A stretch of DNA of 58,091 bases from Ignatzschineria sp. (GTDB lineage: Bacteria > Pseudomonadota > Gammaproteobacteria > Cardiobacteriales > Wohlfahrtiimonadaceae). Shown piece after piece: positions 1-7,519 of this stretch. The translations under genes were made by a program, and so were the position numbers. The notes below the pieces were generated by a model. The model did no database searches and had not been told where the DNA came from. It saw nothing but the letters and a program-made list of their open reading frames with translations. Within the stretch, counting starts at the first letter, position 1. The number at the start of each line of letters is the position of its first letter. The DNA is taken from contig JASLFU010000019.1 of NCBI GenBank assembly GCA_030150405.1, forward strand, positions 1 to 58,091, in the 5' to 3' direction.

Positions 1-1
1 T

Positions 2-619
2 TTAGGTCGTATGCCTTCTGCGGTAGGTTATCAGCCTACACTTGCTGAAGAGATGGGTGTTCTTCAAGAGCGTATTACTTCTACGAAGAAAGGTTCTATT
101 ACATCTGTTCAGGCAGTTTACGTTCCTGCGGATGACTTAACAGACCCTTCACCAGCGACAACGTTTGCTCACTTAGACGCAACGATTGTTCTTTCACGTG
201 AAATCGCTTCATTAGGTATCTATCCTGCGGTTGACCCACTAGACTCAACTTCGCGTCAGCTCGATCCATTAATCATTGGTAAGGATCACTATGAAGTTGC
301 ACGTGGTGTACAGATGATTCTTCAGCGTTATGAAGAGCTTAAAGATATCATCGCGATTCTTGGTATGGATGAGTTATCAGAAGATGATAAGTTGATCGTA
401 TCGCGTGCTCGTAAGATCCAGCGTTTCCTTTCTCAGCCGTTCCACGTTGCTGAAGTATTTACAGGTGCGCCTGGTAAGTATGTTTCCCTTCAAGATACTA
501 TTAGAAGCTTCCAAGCTATCTTAGCAGGTGAAGGTGACCATATTCCTGAGCAGATGTTCTACATGACAGGTAGCTTTGAAGAAGTTCTTGAACGTTACGC
601 TGCAGAAAAAGATAAGTAA
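2..619 (+). CDS. atpD: ATP synthase F1 subunit beta, 3' part
   Basis: This is the C-terminal 205 or so residues of the catalytic beta subunit of F1 ATP synthase; the gene begins before the window. The frame is open from base 2, with Leu-Gly-Arg codons before the first Met, so the Met at base 11 is internal. The visible part has the family's GRMPSAVGYQPTLAEEMG stretch, the region after it that lines the catalytic nucleotide site, and the helical C-terminal domain ending with an EEVLERYAAEK-like tail. The stop lies 12 bases before atpC, the usual end of the atp operon. The protein acts on the cytoplasmic face of the inner membrane. Confidence 0.97.
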   Translation, partial: LGRMPSAVGYQPTLAEEMGVLQERITSTKKGSITSVQAVYVPADDLTDPSPATTFAHLDATIVLSREIASLGIYPAVDPLDSTSRQLDPLIIGKDHYEVARGVQMILQRYEELKDIIAILGMDELSEDDKLIVSRARKIQRFLSQPFHVAEVFTGAPGKYVSLQDTIRSFQAILAGEGDHIPEQMFYMTGSFEEVLERYAAEKDK

Positions 620-631
620 TAAGGGAATAAC

Positions 632-1045
632 ATGAAAACTATCAAAGTCACTATTGTAAGTGCCGAAAAAGAGTTGTATTCAGGCGATGTCACCTTTTTC
701 GCAGGAACAGCAGTTACAGGTGAGATAGGGGTTTATCCAGGGCATGTTCCTACCTTAGCAATGCTTAAGCCGGGTCAAGTTCGTTTGACACTTGAAGGCG
801 ACAAAGAAGAAGTCTTCTGGATCTCGGGAGGTTTGCTTGAGGTCCAGCCAACACAGATTATCGTGTTAGCTGACTCAGCTGAGAGAGCGGGAGACTTAGA
901 TTTAGAAGCAGCACAAAAAGCGAAAGCCGAAGCAGATAAGATGATGAGCTCCCAAGATAAGGAGTTCGATTCGGCCCAAGCTCAAATGGAGCTTAATATC
1001 GCAAAATCGCAGCTTGATGCGATCAATCGATTAAAGAGCCTCTAA
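632..1045 (+). CDS. atpC: ATP synthase F1 subunit epsilon
   Basis: The 137-residue protein matches the usual length and layout of the epsilon subunit, which couples rotation of the c ring to F1 and can inhibit ATP hydrolysis. The N-terminal beta sandwich (about residues 1-85) contains the family signature GEIGVYPGHVPTLAMLKPG, and the C-terminal part (about 88-137) is an Ala/Lys-rich two-helix region. The ATG follows an AAGGGAA ribosome site. It is the last gene of the atp operon and is followed directly by a strong terminator. Confidence 0.96.
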   Translation: MKTIKVTIVSAEKELYSGDVTFFAGTAVTGEIGVYPGHVPTLAMLKPGQVRLTLEGDKEEVFWISGGLLEVQPTQIIVLADSAERAGDLDLEAAQKAKAEADKMMSSQDKEFDSAQAQMELNIAKSQLDAINRLKSL

Positions 1046-1053
1046 AAAGATTC

Positions 1054-1079
1054 AAACCCGTCTCCGGACGGGTTTTTTT
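1054..1079 (+). terminator. Rho-independent terminator of the atp operon
   Basis: A perfect 9-bp stem (AAACCCGTC with GACGGGTTT) closed by a TCCG tetraloop is followed by seven T residues. It lies 8 bases after the atpC stop. Confidence 0.93.
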
Positions 1080-1101
1080 ATGAGTGAAGGAATAGCTATT
1101 T

Positions 1102-3159
1102 ATGGAACTCCCTTTAATTAATCGAGAAAAATCTATTCTTGCCTTTCAAGAACGAGTTTTACATCAGGCAATCGAAAGAGATACGCCCTTATTAGAGCGT
1201 ATTCAGTTTTTAACGATTGTCTCAAGTAACTTAGATGAGTTTTTTGAGGTGCGCTTTGCCAATATTAAAGAGCGTATTTTTGCGGGTGAGAAGCAGATTG
1301 ATGGTGAGTCCATTGAGGAGTGGAGTCAAGATATAAAGGCGCGAGTTGAAAACTTAACCGCAGCGCAATACCGTCTTTATAGTGATGAGCTACTCCCTGC
1401 TTTAGAGCGTGAGGCAAATGCACGTGTAATCGCAGCTAAGGATTGGAATGAAGAGGATCTGCACTTTCTGGCTGACTATTTTGTAGATTCTGTGGCTCCT
1501 TTATTAACGCCCATTGCTCTTGATGTTGCGCATCCTTTTCCTCATATTTTTAATAAAACGCTCAATTTTATTATTGAGCTAGAAGGTTTTGATGCTTATG
1601 GGCGAGAGGTGGAGAAAGCGATTCTCCCACTGCCTAAAAATCTTCCTTCGCTCTTGAAGCTACCTAGTGAAAAAGGGGAGTACCGTTTTGCCACAATGTG
1701 TGAATTGGTGGCTAGTCGAATTAATGAGGTCTTTGAAGGACTTTCTGTAAAGGCTGTGCATCAATTTAGAGTAACGCGCAATAGTCATCTCTTTATTGAT
1801 GAGGAGGAGCTCACAAATCTTCACCAAACTTTAAAAGGAGAGTTACATCAGCGAAACTTTGGTCACGCAGTGCGGCTAGAATTAATGGAGAGCATGCCTG
1901 AAGGGCTTGCGCAGTTATTGTTGGATCACTTTGAGTTAAGTGAGATCGACCTTTATCGTATTCAAGGTTTTATTGATTTAACTCGATTTGGGGAGATTCG
2001 GGATTATTTATCTCATAATAAAGCGCTTATTTATCCACCGTTCACACCAAGAGTGCCTCATAAGTGGGCTAAATCAGAGGACCCTTTTGAGCTGATTCGT
2101 AAACAAGATCTTGTGCTCCATCATCCCTTTGATAGTTTCTCCCCCGTTGTTGAGCTATTAGAGCGAGCGGCTACGGATCCTGCGGTGCAGATGATACGGA
2201 TGACGGTTTATCGTACCGGTGATGAATCATTATTGATGGAGCATTTAGTTACAGCCGCTGAAAATGGGAAAGAGGTTAATGTTGTTTTTGAGTTGATGGC
2301 TCGTTTTGATGAGGCGACGAACTTAGCTTGGGCTTCGGTGCTTGAAGAGGCAGGGGCGAAGGTGGTTTATGGTGTTTTTGGTTATAAAACTCATGCCAAA
2401 ATGTTGTTGATTGTCCGTAATGAACCTACTAAAGAGAATCCCGCCCATCTACGTTACTATACACACCTTAGCACAGGTAATTATCACTCAGGAACAGCCA
2501 AGGTCTATACTGATTTAGCGTTATTAACAAGCAATAAACAGATTGCCCATGATGTGACCGATATCTTTTTAAGTCTTGGTAGCCTAGGCCTTCCACCATC
2601 TTTAAAGAGCCTTTGGCAGGCCCCTTTTACGCTGTTTGATAATTTGATGCAATATATTCAGTTTGAGATTGAAGAGGTAAAAGCAGGGCGGAAAGGGCGT
2701 ATTATTGCACGAATGAATGCTCTTTTAGAGCCAAAGTTAATTGAAAAGCTCTACGAAGCTTCGCAAATTGGGGTCAAGATCGATCTTATCGTACGGGGAG
2801 CATGCTCTTTAAAGCCGGGTATTCAAGGGTTGTCTGAGAATATTCGGGTAATTTCAGTGGTAGGGCGATTTTTAGAGCATTCTCGGGTCTATTATTTCTA
2901 TCGTGGGGGTGAGGAATCCGTGCTTTTGGCAAGTGCAGATTGGATGAACCGAAATTTCTTCAGACGCATTGAAGTTGCCGTACCAATACAAGATAATAGA
3001 GTGAAAAATATTATTATAAATGAAGGCCTGATGCTCTATCTACAAGATGAGACGGCGTGGCACCTTGATGGAGAGAGTGGGGAGTATTTGCAGCCCGATC
3101 TAGAGGGCGATCAACACCGTTTTTCTGCGCAAGAGGCTCTATTAAGCTCCCGGGAGTAA
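1102..3159 (+). CDS. ppk: Polyphosphate kinase 1
   Basis: The 685-residue protein is a full-length PPK1, the enzyme that reversibly transfers the gamma phosphate of ATP onto inorganic polyphosphate. It opens with the N-terminal domain signature (NREKSILAFQERVL, SNLDEFFEVR). The two phospholipase-D-like catalytic domains carry the active-site histidines: His431 in YKTHAKM, expected to be the phosphorylated residue, and His593 in FLEHSRVYYF, at nearly the same positions as His435 and His592 of the E. coli enzyme. The STGNYHSGTAKVYTDL stretch is also typical. The gene follows the atp terminator and is separated by only 9 bases from the downstream permease gene, so the two may be co-transcribed. 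No ppx gene is next to it. Confidence 0.95.
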   Translation: MELPLINREKSILAFQERVLHQAIERDTPLLERIQFLTIVSSNLDEFFEVRFANIKERIFAGEKQIDGESIEEWSQDIKARVENLTAAQYRLYSDELLPALEREANARVIAAKDWNEEDLHFLADYFVDSVAPLLTPIALDVAHPFPHIFNKTLNFIIELEGFDAYGREVEKAILPLPKNLPSLLKLPSEKGEYRFATMCELVASRINEVFEGLSVKAVHQFRVTRNSHLFIDEEELTNLHQTLKGELHQRNFGHAVRLELMESMPEGLAQLLLDHFELSEIDLYRIQGFIDLTRFGEIRDYLSHNKALIYPPFTPRVPHKWAKSEDPFELIRKQDLVLHHPFDSFSPVVELLERAATDPAVQMIRMTVYRTGDESLLMEHLVTAAENGKEVNVVFELMARFDEATNLAWASVLEEAGAKVVYGVFGYKTHAKMLLIVRNEPTKENPAHLRYYTHLSTGNYHSGTAKVYTDLALLTSNKQIAHDVTDIFLSLGSLGLPPSLKSLWQAPFTLFDNLMQYIQFEIEEVKAGRKGRIIARMNALLEPKLIEKLYEASQIGVKIDLIVRGACSLKPGIQGLSENIRVISVVGRFLEHSRVYYFYRGGEESVLLASADWMNRNFFRRIEVAVPIQDNRVKNIIINEGLMLYLQDETAWHLDGESGEYLQPDLEGDQHRFSAQEALLSSRE

Positions 3160-3168
3160 TGGAATTAG

Positions 3169-4971
3169 ATGTTATCACTATTATCGAACTCGCTCATTTC
3201 TGGCGTGACCAATGAGCAGCTTTTTGCTCTAATTGTTTTAGGCATTACCTTTATCGCCTTTTTACTGGGTAGATGGCGTTATGACGTGGTGGCCCTCGGG
3301 TCCCTATTGGTGTTGGTGCTTCTTGGCATTGTCCCGATGAATGACGCTTTTAGTGGTTTTAGTCATCGCGCGGTTATTACGGTAGCCTCCGTGTTGGTGC
3401 TCAGTTATGCCTTAGGCAATACGGGGGTGACCTACCATCTTTCGCAACATTTAAGTCGCTTTTCGAATAGTCCCTCGCTGTTGATTTTAACGCTATCGGT
3501 ATTGGTGGTCTTTTTCTCTGCATTTATGAACGATGTGGGGGCTCTTGCATTAATTATGCCGGTGGCGATCCAAGTTTCACAGCGCTATAAGATCCCGGCC
3601 TCTACACTTCTTATGCCGATGGCATTCGCCTCTCTGCTTGGAGGAATGTTAACGCTTATTGGTACGCCACCTAATATGATTATCGCGCAATATCGGGAAT
3701 CTTTGACGGGGGTGGCATTTAATATGTTCGATTTTACTCCCGTGGGTATTGTGGTTGCGATCGTCGGGGTACTCTATATCTCGTTTATTGGCTGGCGTTT
3801 TATTCCGGTACGGGAAACAGATGAAAATACCAAGCTTTTTGAGACAGATGATTACCTTTTAGAGGCGAAGATTTTAGAGGGTAATAAATATATCGGTAAG
3901 ACTTTAAGCGAGCTCGAGAATGTCGCTGAAGGGAATGTGAATGTAGTTACGCTGATCCGCGGTGCTCGACGCATCCTCTCGCCTAATAAAGAGGAAAAAT
4001 TGCGGGCTAATGATGTTCTGCTTTTGGAAGGGCAGCCAGAAGAGCTCAAACAGCTGGAGCTTTTAGCGGGTGTGGCCATTAGCTTTGGTGGTAAAAAGAG
4101 CGATAGTGTTGCCGATGAGATTGAGTTTTTAGAAGTTGTGATTAATCCCGGGGCTCGGATTGCGGGGCATATGCTCTCAGATCTTAAGCTTCGGGAGCGT
4201 TATAACATTAATATTTTAGGAATCTCTCGGCATGGGGAGCAGATTCGTCAGCGTTTTTCACGGGTGACGTTAAAGACGGGGGATGTTCTCCTTATCCAAG
4301 GGTATAAAAAAGAGCTGCCAGATACGATGAATCTTTTAGGCTGTCTCCCTTTAGCTGAGCGTAATATGCGCCTTAAACCCTCCTCGAAAATGTTACCGAC
4401 GGTGACGATTTTCGTTCTTTCGATTTTAGCTGTAGCCTTTCAGATTTTACCGGCCCATATTGCATTTCCGTTGGCGATTTTTGCCCTTGTGGTGGGTAAG
4501 CTTATCTCTCTGCGGGAGGTCTATTTAAGTTTAGAAGGCCCTTTAATTGTTCTTTTAGGCTGTTTTATCACGGTGGGGGCTGCGCTTGAGAATACGGGAG
4601 CTACGGGCATAATTGTTTCCTCTTTAGTATCGCTTTTAGAGGGAATGCCTGCTATGTTAGTATTAGGCTCGGTAATGCTCATTACCATGCTTCTAACCGA
4701 TATTATTAATAGCTCCGCAACGGCGGTGATTATGGCCCCGATTGCTGTGGGCATTGCTCAAACAGTAGGGCATAATGTCGATCCTTACCTCATGGCAGTG
4801 GCGATCGGATGTTCATGCGCCTTTAATACTCCTATTGGGCACCACTCTAATACTTTAGTGATGGGACCGGGGGGATACTATTTTGGAGATTATTGGCGAA
4901 TGGGGCTTGGGCTCGATCTTCTTGTATTGCTCACTGCTGTACCTGCGTTAACATATTTCTGGTCATTATAA
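3169..4971 (+). CDS. SLC13/DASS-type permease with two RCK_C (TrkA-C) domains
   Basis: This 600-residue inner-membrane protein has the build of the anion permease branch of the DASS/SLC13 family. Hydrophobic segments occupy about residues 10-210. A soluble insert (about 225-390) contains two TrkA-C/RCK_C-like domains with repeated patterns such as TGDVLLIQGYKKEL. A second hydrophobic block runs from about 405 to 600. The signature loops TLIGTPPNMIIAQ and NTPIGHHSNTLVMGPGGY mark the two inverted halves. Members carry sulfate, di/tricarboxylates or other anions with sodium; the substrate cannot be read from sequence. The start is 9 bases after ppk, which might point to phosphate or anion homeostasis, but this is inference. 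Confidence 0.85.
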   Translation: MLSLLSNSLISGVTNEQLFALIVLGITFIAFLLGRWRYDVVALGSLLVLVLLGIVPMNDAFSGFSHRAVITVASVLVLSYALGNTGVTYHLSQHLSRFSNSPSLLILTLSVLVVFFSAFMNDVGALALIMPVAIQVSQRYKIPASTLLMPMAFASLLGGMLTLIGTPPNMIIAQYRESLTGVAFNMFDFTPVGIVVAIVGVLYISFIGWRFIPVRETDENTKLFETDDYLLEAKILEGNKYIGKTLSELENVAEGNVNVVTLIRGARRILSPNKEEKLRANDVLLLEGQPEELKQLELLAGVAISFGGKKSDSVADEIEFLEVVINPGARIAGHMLSDLKLRERYNINILGISRHGEQIRQRFSRVTLKTGDVLLIQGYKKELPDTMNLLGCLPLAERNMRLKPSSKMLPTVTIFVLSILAVAFQILPAHIAFPLAIFALVVGKLISLREVYLSLEGPLIVLLGCFITVGAALENTGATGIIVSSLVSLLEGMPAMLVLGSVMLITMLLTDIINSSATAVIMAPIAVGIAQTVGHNVDPYLMAVAIGCSCAFNTPIGHHSNTLVMGPGGYYFGDYWRMGLGLDLLVLLTAVPALTYFWSL

Positions 4972-5004
4972 AAATAAGAATCAAAACGATAAGAAGGAAT
5001 CAAG

Positions 5005-6201
5005 ATGAAACTATTTAACAGCGTAAAATTGGCGCCAAATGATGCAATTCTTGGAGTAGTGGAGAGCTACAATCAAGATCCGCGTGAAGGCAAAGTGAAT
5101 TTAAGTATCGGTATCTATTCCGATGCTGAAGGCAAAGTGCCGGTTTTAAAGGCTGTACAGGAGGCGGAAAAACATCTTTTACAAAATTCAGCGCCTCGTG
5201 TCTATCTTCCTATGGAGGGGTTAGGTAGTTATGTTGATTGTGTACAGAAATTATTGTTAGGAGAAAATCACCCACTCTATAAAGAGGAGCGGTTAGCTTC
5301 TGTGCAATCCTTAGGGGGAACAGGAGCGCTTAAAGTTGGGGCAGATTTTTTAAAAACTATTGTTCCAAATAGTAAAGTCTACGTTTCAGATCCGACCTGG
5401 AATAATCATATTGCCATTTTTAATGGAGCAGGGTTCGAGGTAGAAAGTTACCCCTATTTTGATCCTAAAACCAAAGGTGTAGCGTTTGATGAGCTCTATA
5501 GTTTTATGGAGAAACTCCCGGCGGACTCCATTGTTATTCTTCATGCCTGCTGCCATAACCCCACGGGGGCAGATCTCAGCTCTGAAGAGTGGCAAAAACT
5601 TGCGGATCTTTTTAAAGAGCGGGAGCTTATTCCTTTTTTAGATATGGCTTATCAAGGCTTCTCTAAAGGTATCTATGAGGATGCTGAAGCGATTCGCGTT
5701 TTTGCTGAAGCAGGGCTTCCCACCTTTATCGCGACCTCTTTTTCAAAATCTTTTTCCCTCTATAGTGAGCGTATTGGCGCAATTACGGTAACGTGTTCCG
5801 ATAAAGAGGAGCAGGAGCGAGTCACCTCTCAGCTTAAAAAAATGGTGCGAGCAATCTATTCATCTCCCCCTTCTTTTGGTGCTCAGCTTGTGCATTATGT
5901 TTTATCTGATGATAAGCTTCGGGCAATGTGGGAAGAGGAGCTTAAAGAAATGCGTGTACGGATTAAATCGATGCGTACTCAGTTTGTAGAGCTTCTGAAT
6001 AGTAAGCAGGGTAAAGTGGACTTTAGCTTTATCAACGAGCAGGCGGGAATGTTTTCTTACTCCGGTCTTAGCGCAGATCAAGTTGAAAGATTGAAAAAAG
6101 AGTATGCTATTTATACAGTAAGCTCTGGCAGAATCTGTATTGCAGCCCTAAATGAGCGCAACATTGAGGTTGCGGCAGAGGCTGTGGTTAATGTATTATA
6201 G
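5005..6201 (+). CDS. tyrB: Aromatic amino acid / aspartate aminotransferase (class I, PLP)
   Basis: The 398-residue protein is a fold-type I aminotransferase of the AspC/TyrB group, which exchanges amino groups between aspartate, tyrosine or phenylalanine and 2-oxoglutarate. Visible family features are VNLSIGIYSDAEGKVPVL near the start, the CCHNPTGADLS loop, FLDMAYQGF with the PLP-contacting Asp and Tyr, and ATSFSKSFSLYSERIGA with the PLP lysine at about residue 248. The C-terminal SGRICIAALN carries the carboxylate-binding Arg. Length is standard. It starts after an AAGGAA site with no clear promoter in the short gap. Whether aspartate or aromatic substrates dominate is uncertain, so the symbol is approximate. 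Confidence 0.85.
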   Translation: MKLFNSVKLAPNDAILGVVESYNQDPREGKVNLSIGIYSDAEGKVPVLKAVQEAEKHLLQNSAPRVYLPMEGLGSYVDCVQKLLLGENHPLYKEERLASVQSLGGTGALKVGADFLKTIVPNSKVYVSDPTWNNHIAIFNGAGFEVESYPYFDPKTKGVAFDELYSFMEKLPADSIVILHACCHNPTGADLSSEEWQKLADLFKERELIPFLDMAYQGFSKGIYEDAEAIRVFAEAGLPTFIATSFSKSFSLYSERIGAITVTCSDKEEQERVTSQLKKMVRAIYSSPPSFGAQLVHYVLSDDKLRAMWEEELKEMRVRIKSMRTQFVELLNSKQGKVDFSFINEQAGMFSYSGLSADQVERLKKEYAIYTVSSGRICIAALNERNIEVAAEAVVNVL

Positions 6202-6233
6202 AAACTATTATCTTGATTCTTTAGGGGAATAAT

Positions 6234-6335
6234 ATGTCTGAAAATATTTTTATCTATAAGCTTCCACTCTATATTATTGGTGGCTTATGTGCTGTTGGCT
6301 GGATTGCAGTATTTGCTGTAGTATTATTCAGCTAA
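6234..6335 (+). CDS. Small single-span membrane protein, 33 residues
   Basis: This short frame starts at an ATG behind a good AGGGGAA ribosome site and ends in TAA 21 bases before a terminator hairpin. The product begins with a short polar segment (MSENIFIYK) and continues with about 23 uninterrupted hydrophobic residues, so it should sit as one helix in the inner membrane. It lies 32 bases after the aminotransferase and shares its terminator. The family is not recognised. Ribosome site, position before a terminator and clean helix support a real gene; absence of a known family keeps confidence moderate. Confidence 0.6.
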   Translation: MSENIFIYKLPLYIIGGLCAVGWIAVFAVVLFS

Positions 6336-6356
6336 TTAATCACAAAACAAGAAGTA

Positions 6357-6384
6357 AGAGAGTGCTTTTTAGCACTCTTTTTTT
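6357..6384 (+). terminator. Rho-independent terminator
   Basis: A GAGTGCT/AGCACTC stem extended by AAGA-side pairs, with a TTTT loop, is followed by a run of T. It ends the aminotransferase plus microprotein unit. Confidence 0.88.
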
Positions 6385-6416
6385 ATGGGTGAAAGATCAA
6401 TTACTTTAAAGCGATT

Positions 6417-7400
6417 ATGAAATATCTACATCAACTCTTTATGGCCGTGCAGGAAGAGGGGGGCTATTCGCTTCCTGCGCTTGCGGATAAGTTAAAGCTT
6501 CCTCTTATAGAGCTTGAAGATCGAGCCCAAGATTTAGCTGAATTGAGCGATCTTTTTCAATATTCAGCTAAAGAGAAAACTTTTTCTACACTTAAATCTT
6601 ATCTTCCCCTGTCGGCAGAGAGTATTGAGGAGTCTCTCCCAGAGGAACTAAGGGGAAGGTTTCAGATCACTACAAAATTTATTACCGATTCTACAAATAG
6701 TGATGTGTTAGCGCTTCCATCGACGGAAAGGCCAGCAGTAGTGGTGGCCGAAATGCAGCGAAGTGGGCGTGGGAGGCGAAGTAAAGCGTGGCTCTCACCG
6801 CTGGCGAAAAACCTCTATTTTTCGATGCGCTTTACCTTTAAGCGAGCAAAGCTGCAGGATTTGAGTACCTTAAGCCTTTGGATTGGATTAGCGACACTCG
6901 ATCTTTTGCGGAATGAAGGGATCGAACAGGCTAAAATGAAGTGGCCCAATGATCTCTGGGTGAATGAGCAGAAACTAGCGGGGATCTTGGTCGAGAGCTT
7001 TCCCAGTGGAGAGAGCATCACCACTGTAATGGGTATTGGGATTAATAATCATCAAGATCAAGAGCGCAATACTTTAGAAAATCGCCCAACCGATTGTGAA
7101 TCTATTTTAGGGAGACCTTTAGATCGTAATCGCTTAGCTGCGGGCTTAGGGGATCGCTTTTTAGCAATCTGCGAGATGCTTGAAGCGGGGGAGAGGGCGC
7201 AATATATTCCTAACCTATTTAAGCTTTGGGAGCAGCATAGTGCGTTAATCGGGCGACCGATTCGTCTCTTTTCAGAAAAGGAGGAGATTTTTGGGGAAGA
7301 GATCGGTATCGATAGCCAAGGAGCCCTCCGCATTTTGGATCAATATGGGCGGGAGCGTACAATCTATTCTGGTGAGCTTTCACTTCGCCCCCGGGACTAG
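6417..7400 (+). CDS. birA: Bifunctional biotin-protein ligase / biotin repressor
   Basis: The 327-residue protein has the three-part layout of BirA: an N-terminal winged-helix segment (about 1-65), a central biotin ligase domain with the biotinyl-AMP binding loop GRGRRSKAWLSP and KWPNDLW with the catalytic Lys, and a C-terminal SH3-like domain (about 275-325). It attaches biotin to the carboxyl carrier of acetyl-CoA carboxylase and probably represses biotin synthesis genes when loaded with biotinyl-AMP. The N-terminal domain supports the repressor role, but no biotin operator or bio gene is in the window. It is monocistronic between terminators. Confidence 0.92.
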   Translation: MKYLHQLFMAVQEEGGYSLPALADKLKLPLIELEDRAQDLAELSDLFQYSAKEKTFSTLKSYLPLSAESIEESLPEELRGRFQITTKFITDSTNSDVLALPSTERPAVVVAEMQRSGRGRRSKAWLSPLAKNLYFSMRFTFKRAKLQDLSTLSLWIGLATLDLLRNEGIEQAKMKWPNDLWVNEQKLAGILVESFPSGESITTVMGIGINNHQDQERNTLENRPTDCESILGRPLDRNRLAAGLGDRFLAICEMLEAGERAQYIPNLFKLWEQHSALIGRPIRLFSEKEEIFGEEIGIDSQGALRILDQYGRERTIYSGELSLRPRD

Positions 7401-7427
7401 GAGCGATCTTTTTAAGAATAGAGATAG

Positions 7428-7474
7428 AAAAAACCCATCAAATTCTGCATGAAATTTGATGGGTTTTATTTTTT
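7428..7474. terminator. Bidirectional terminator between convergent genes
   Basis: A 15-bp perfect stem (AAAACCCATCAAATT at 7430-7444 pairing with 7453-7467) with an 8-base loop is flanked by T-rich tracts on both strands. It can end birA on the plus strand and the convergent peptidoglycan-binding gene on the minus strand. Confidence 0.9.
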
Positions 7475-7519
7475 AGGGGACACCTTTATTGCTCTATTTT
7501 GCGCAAAATTAAATATGCG

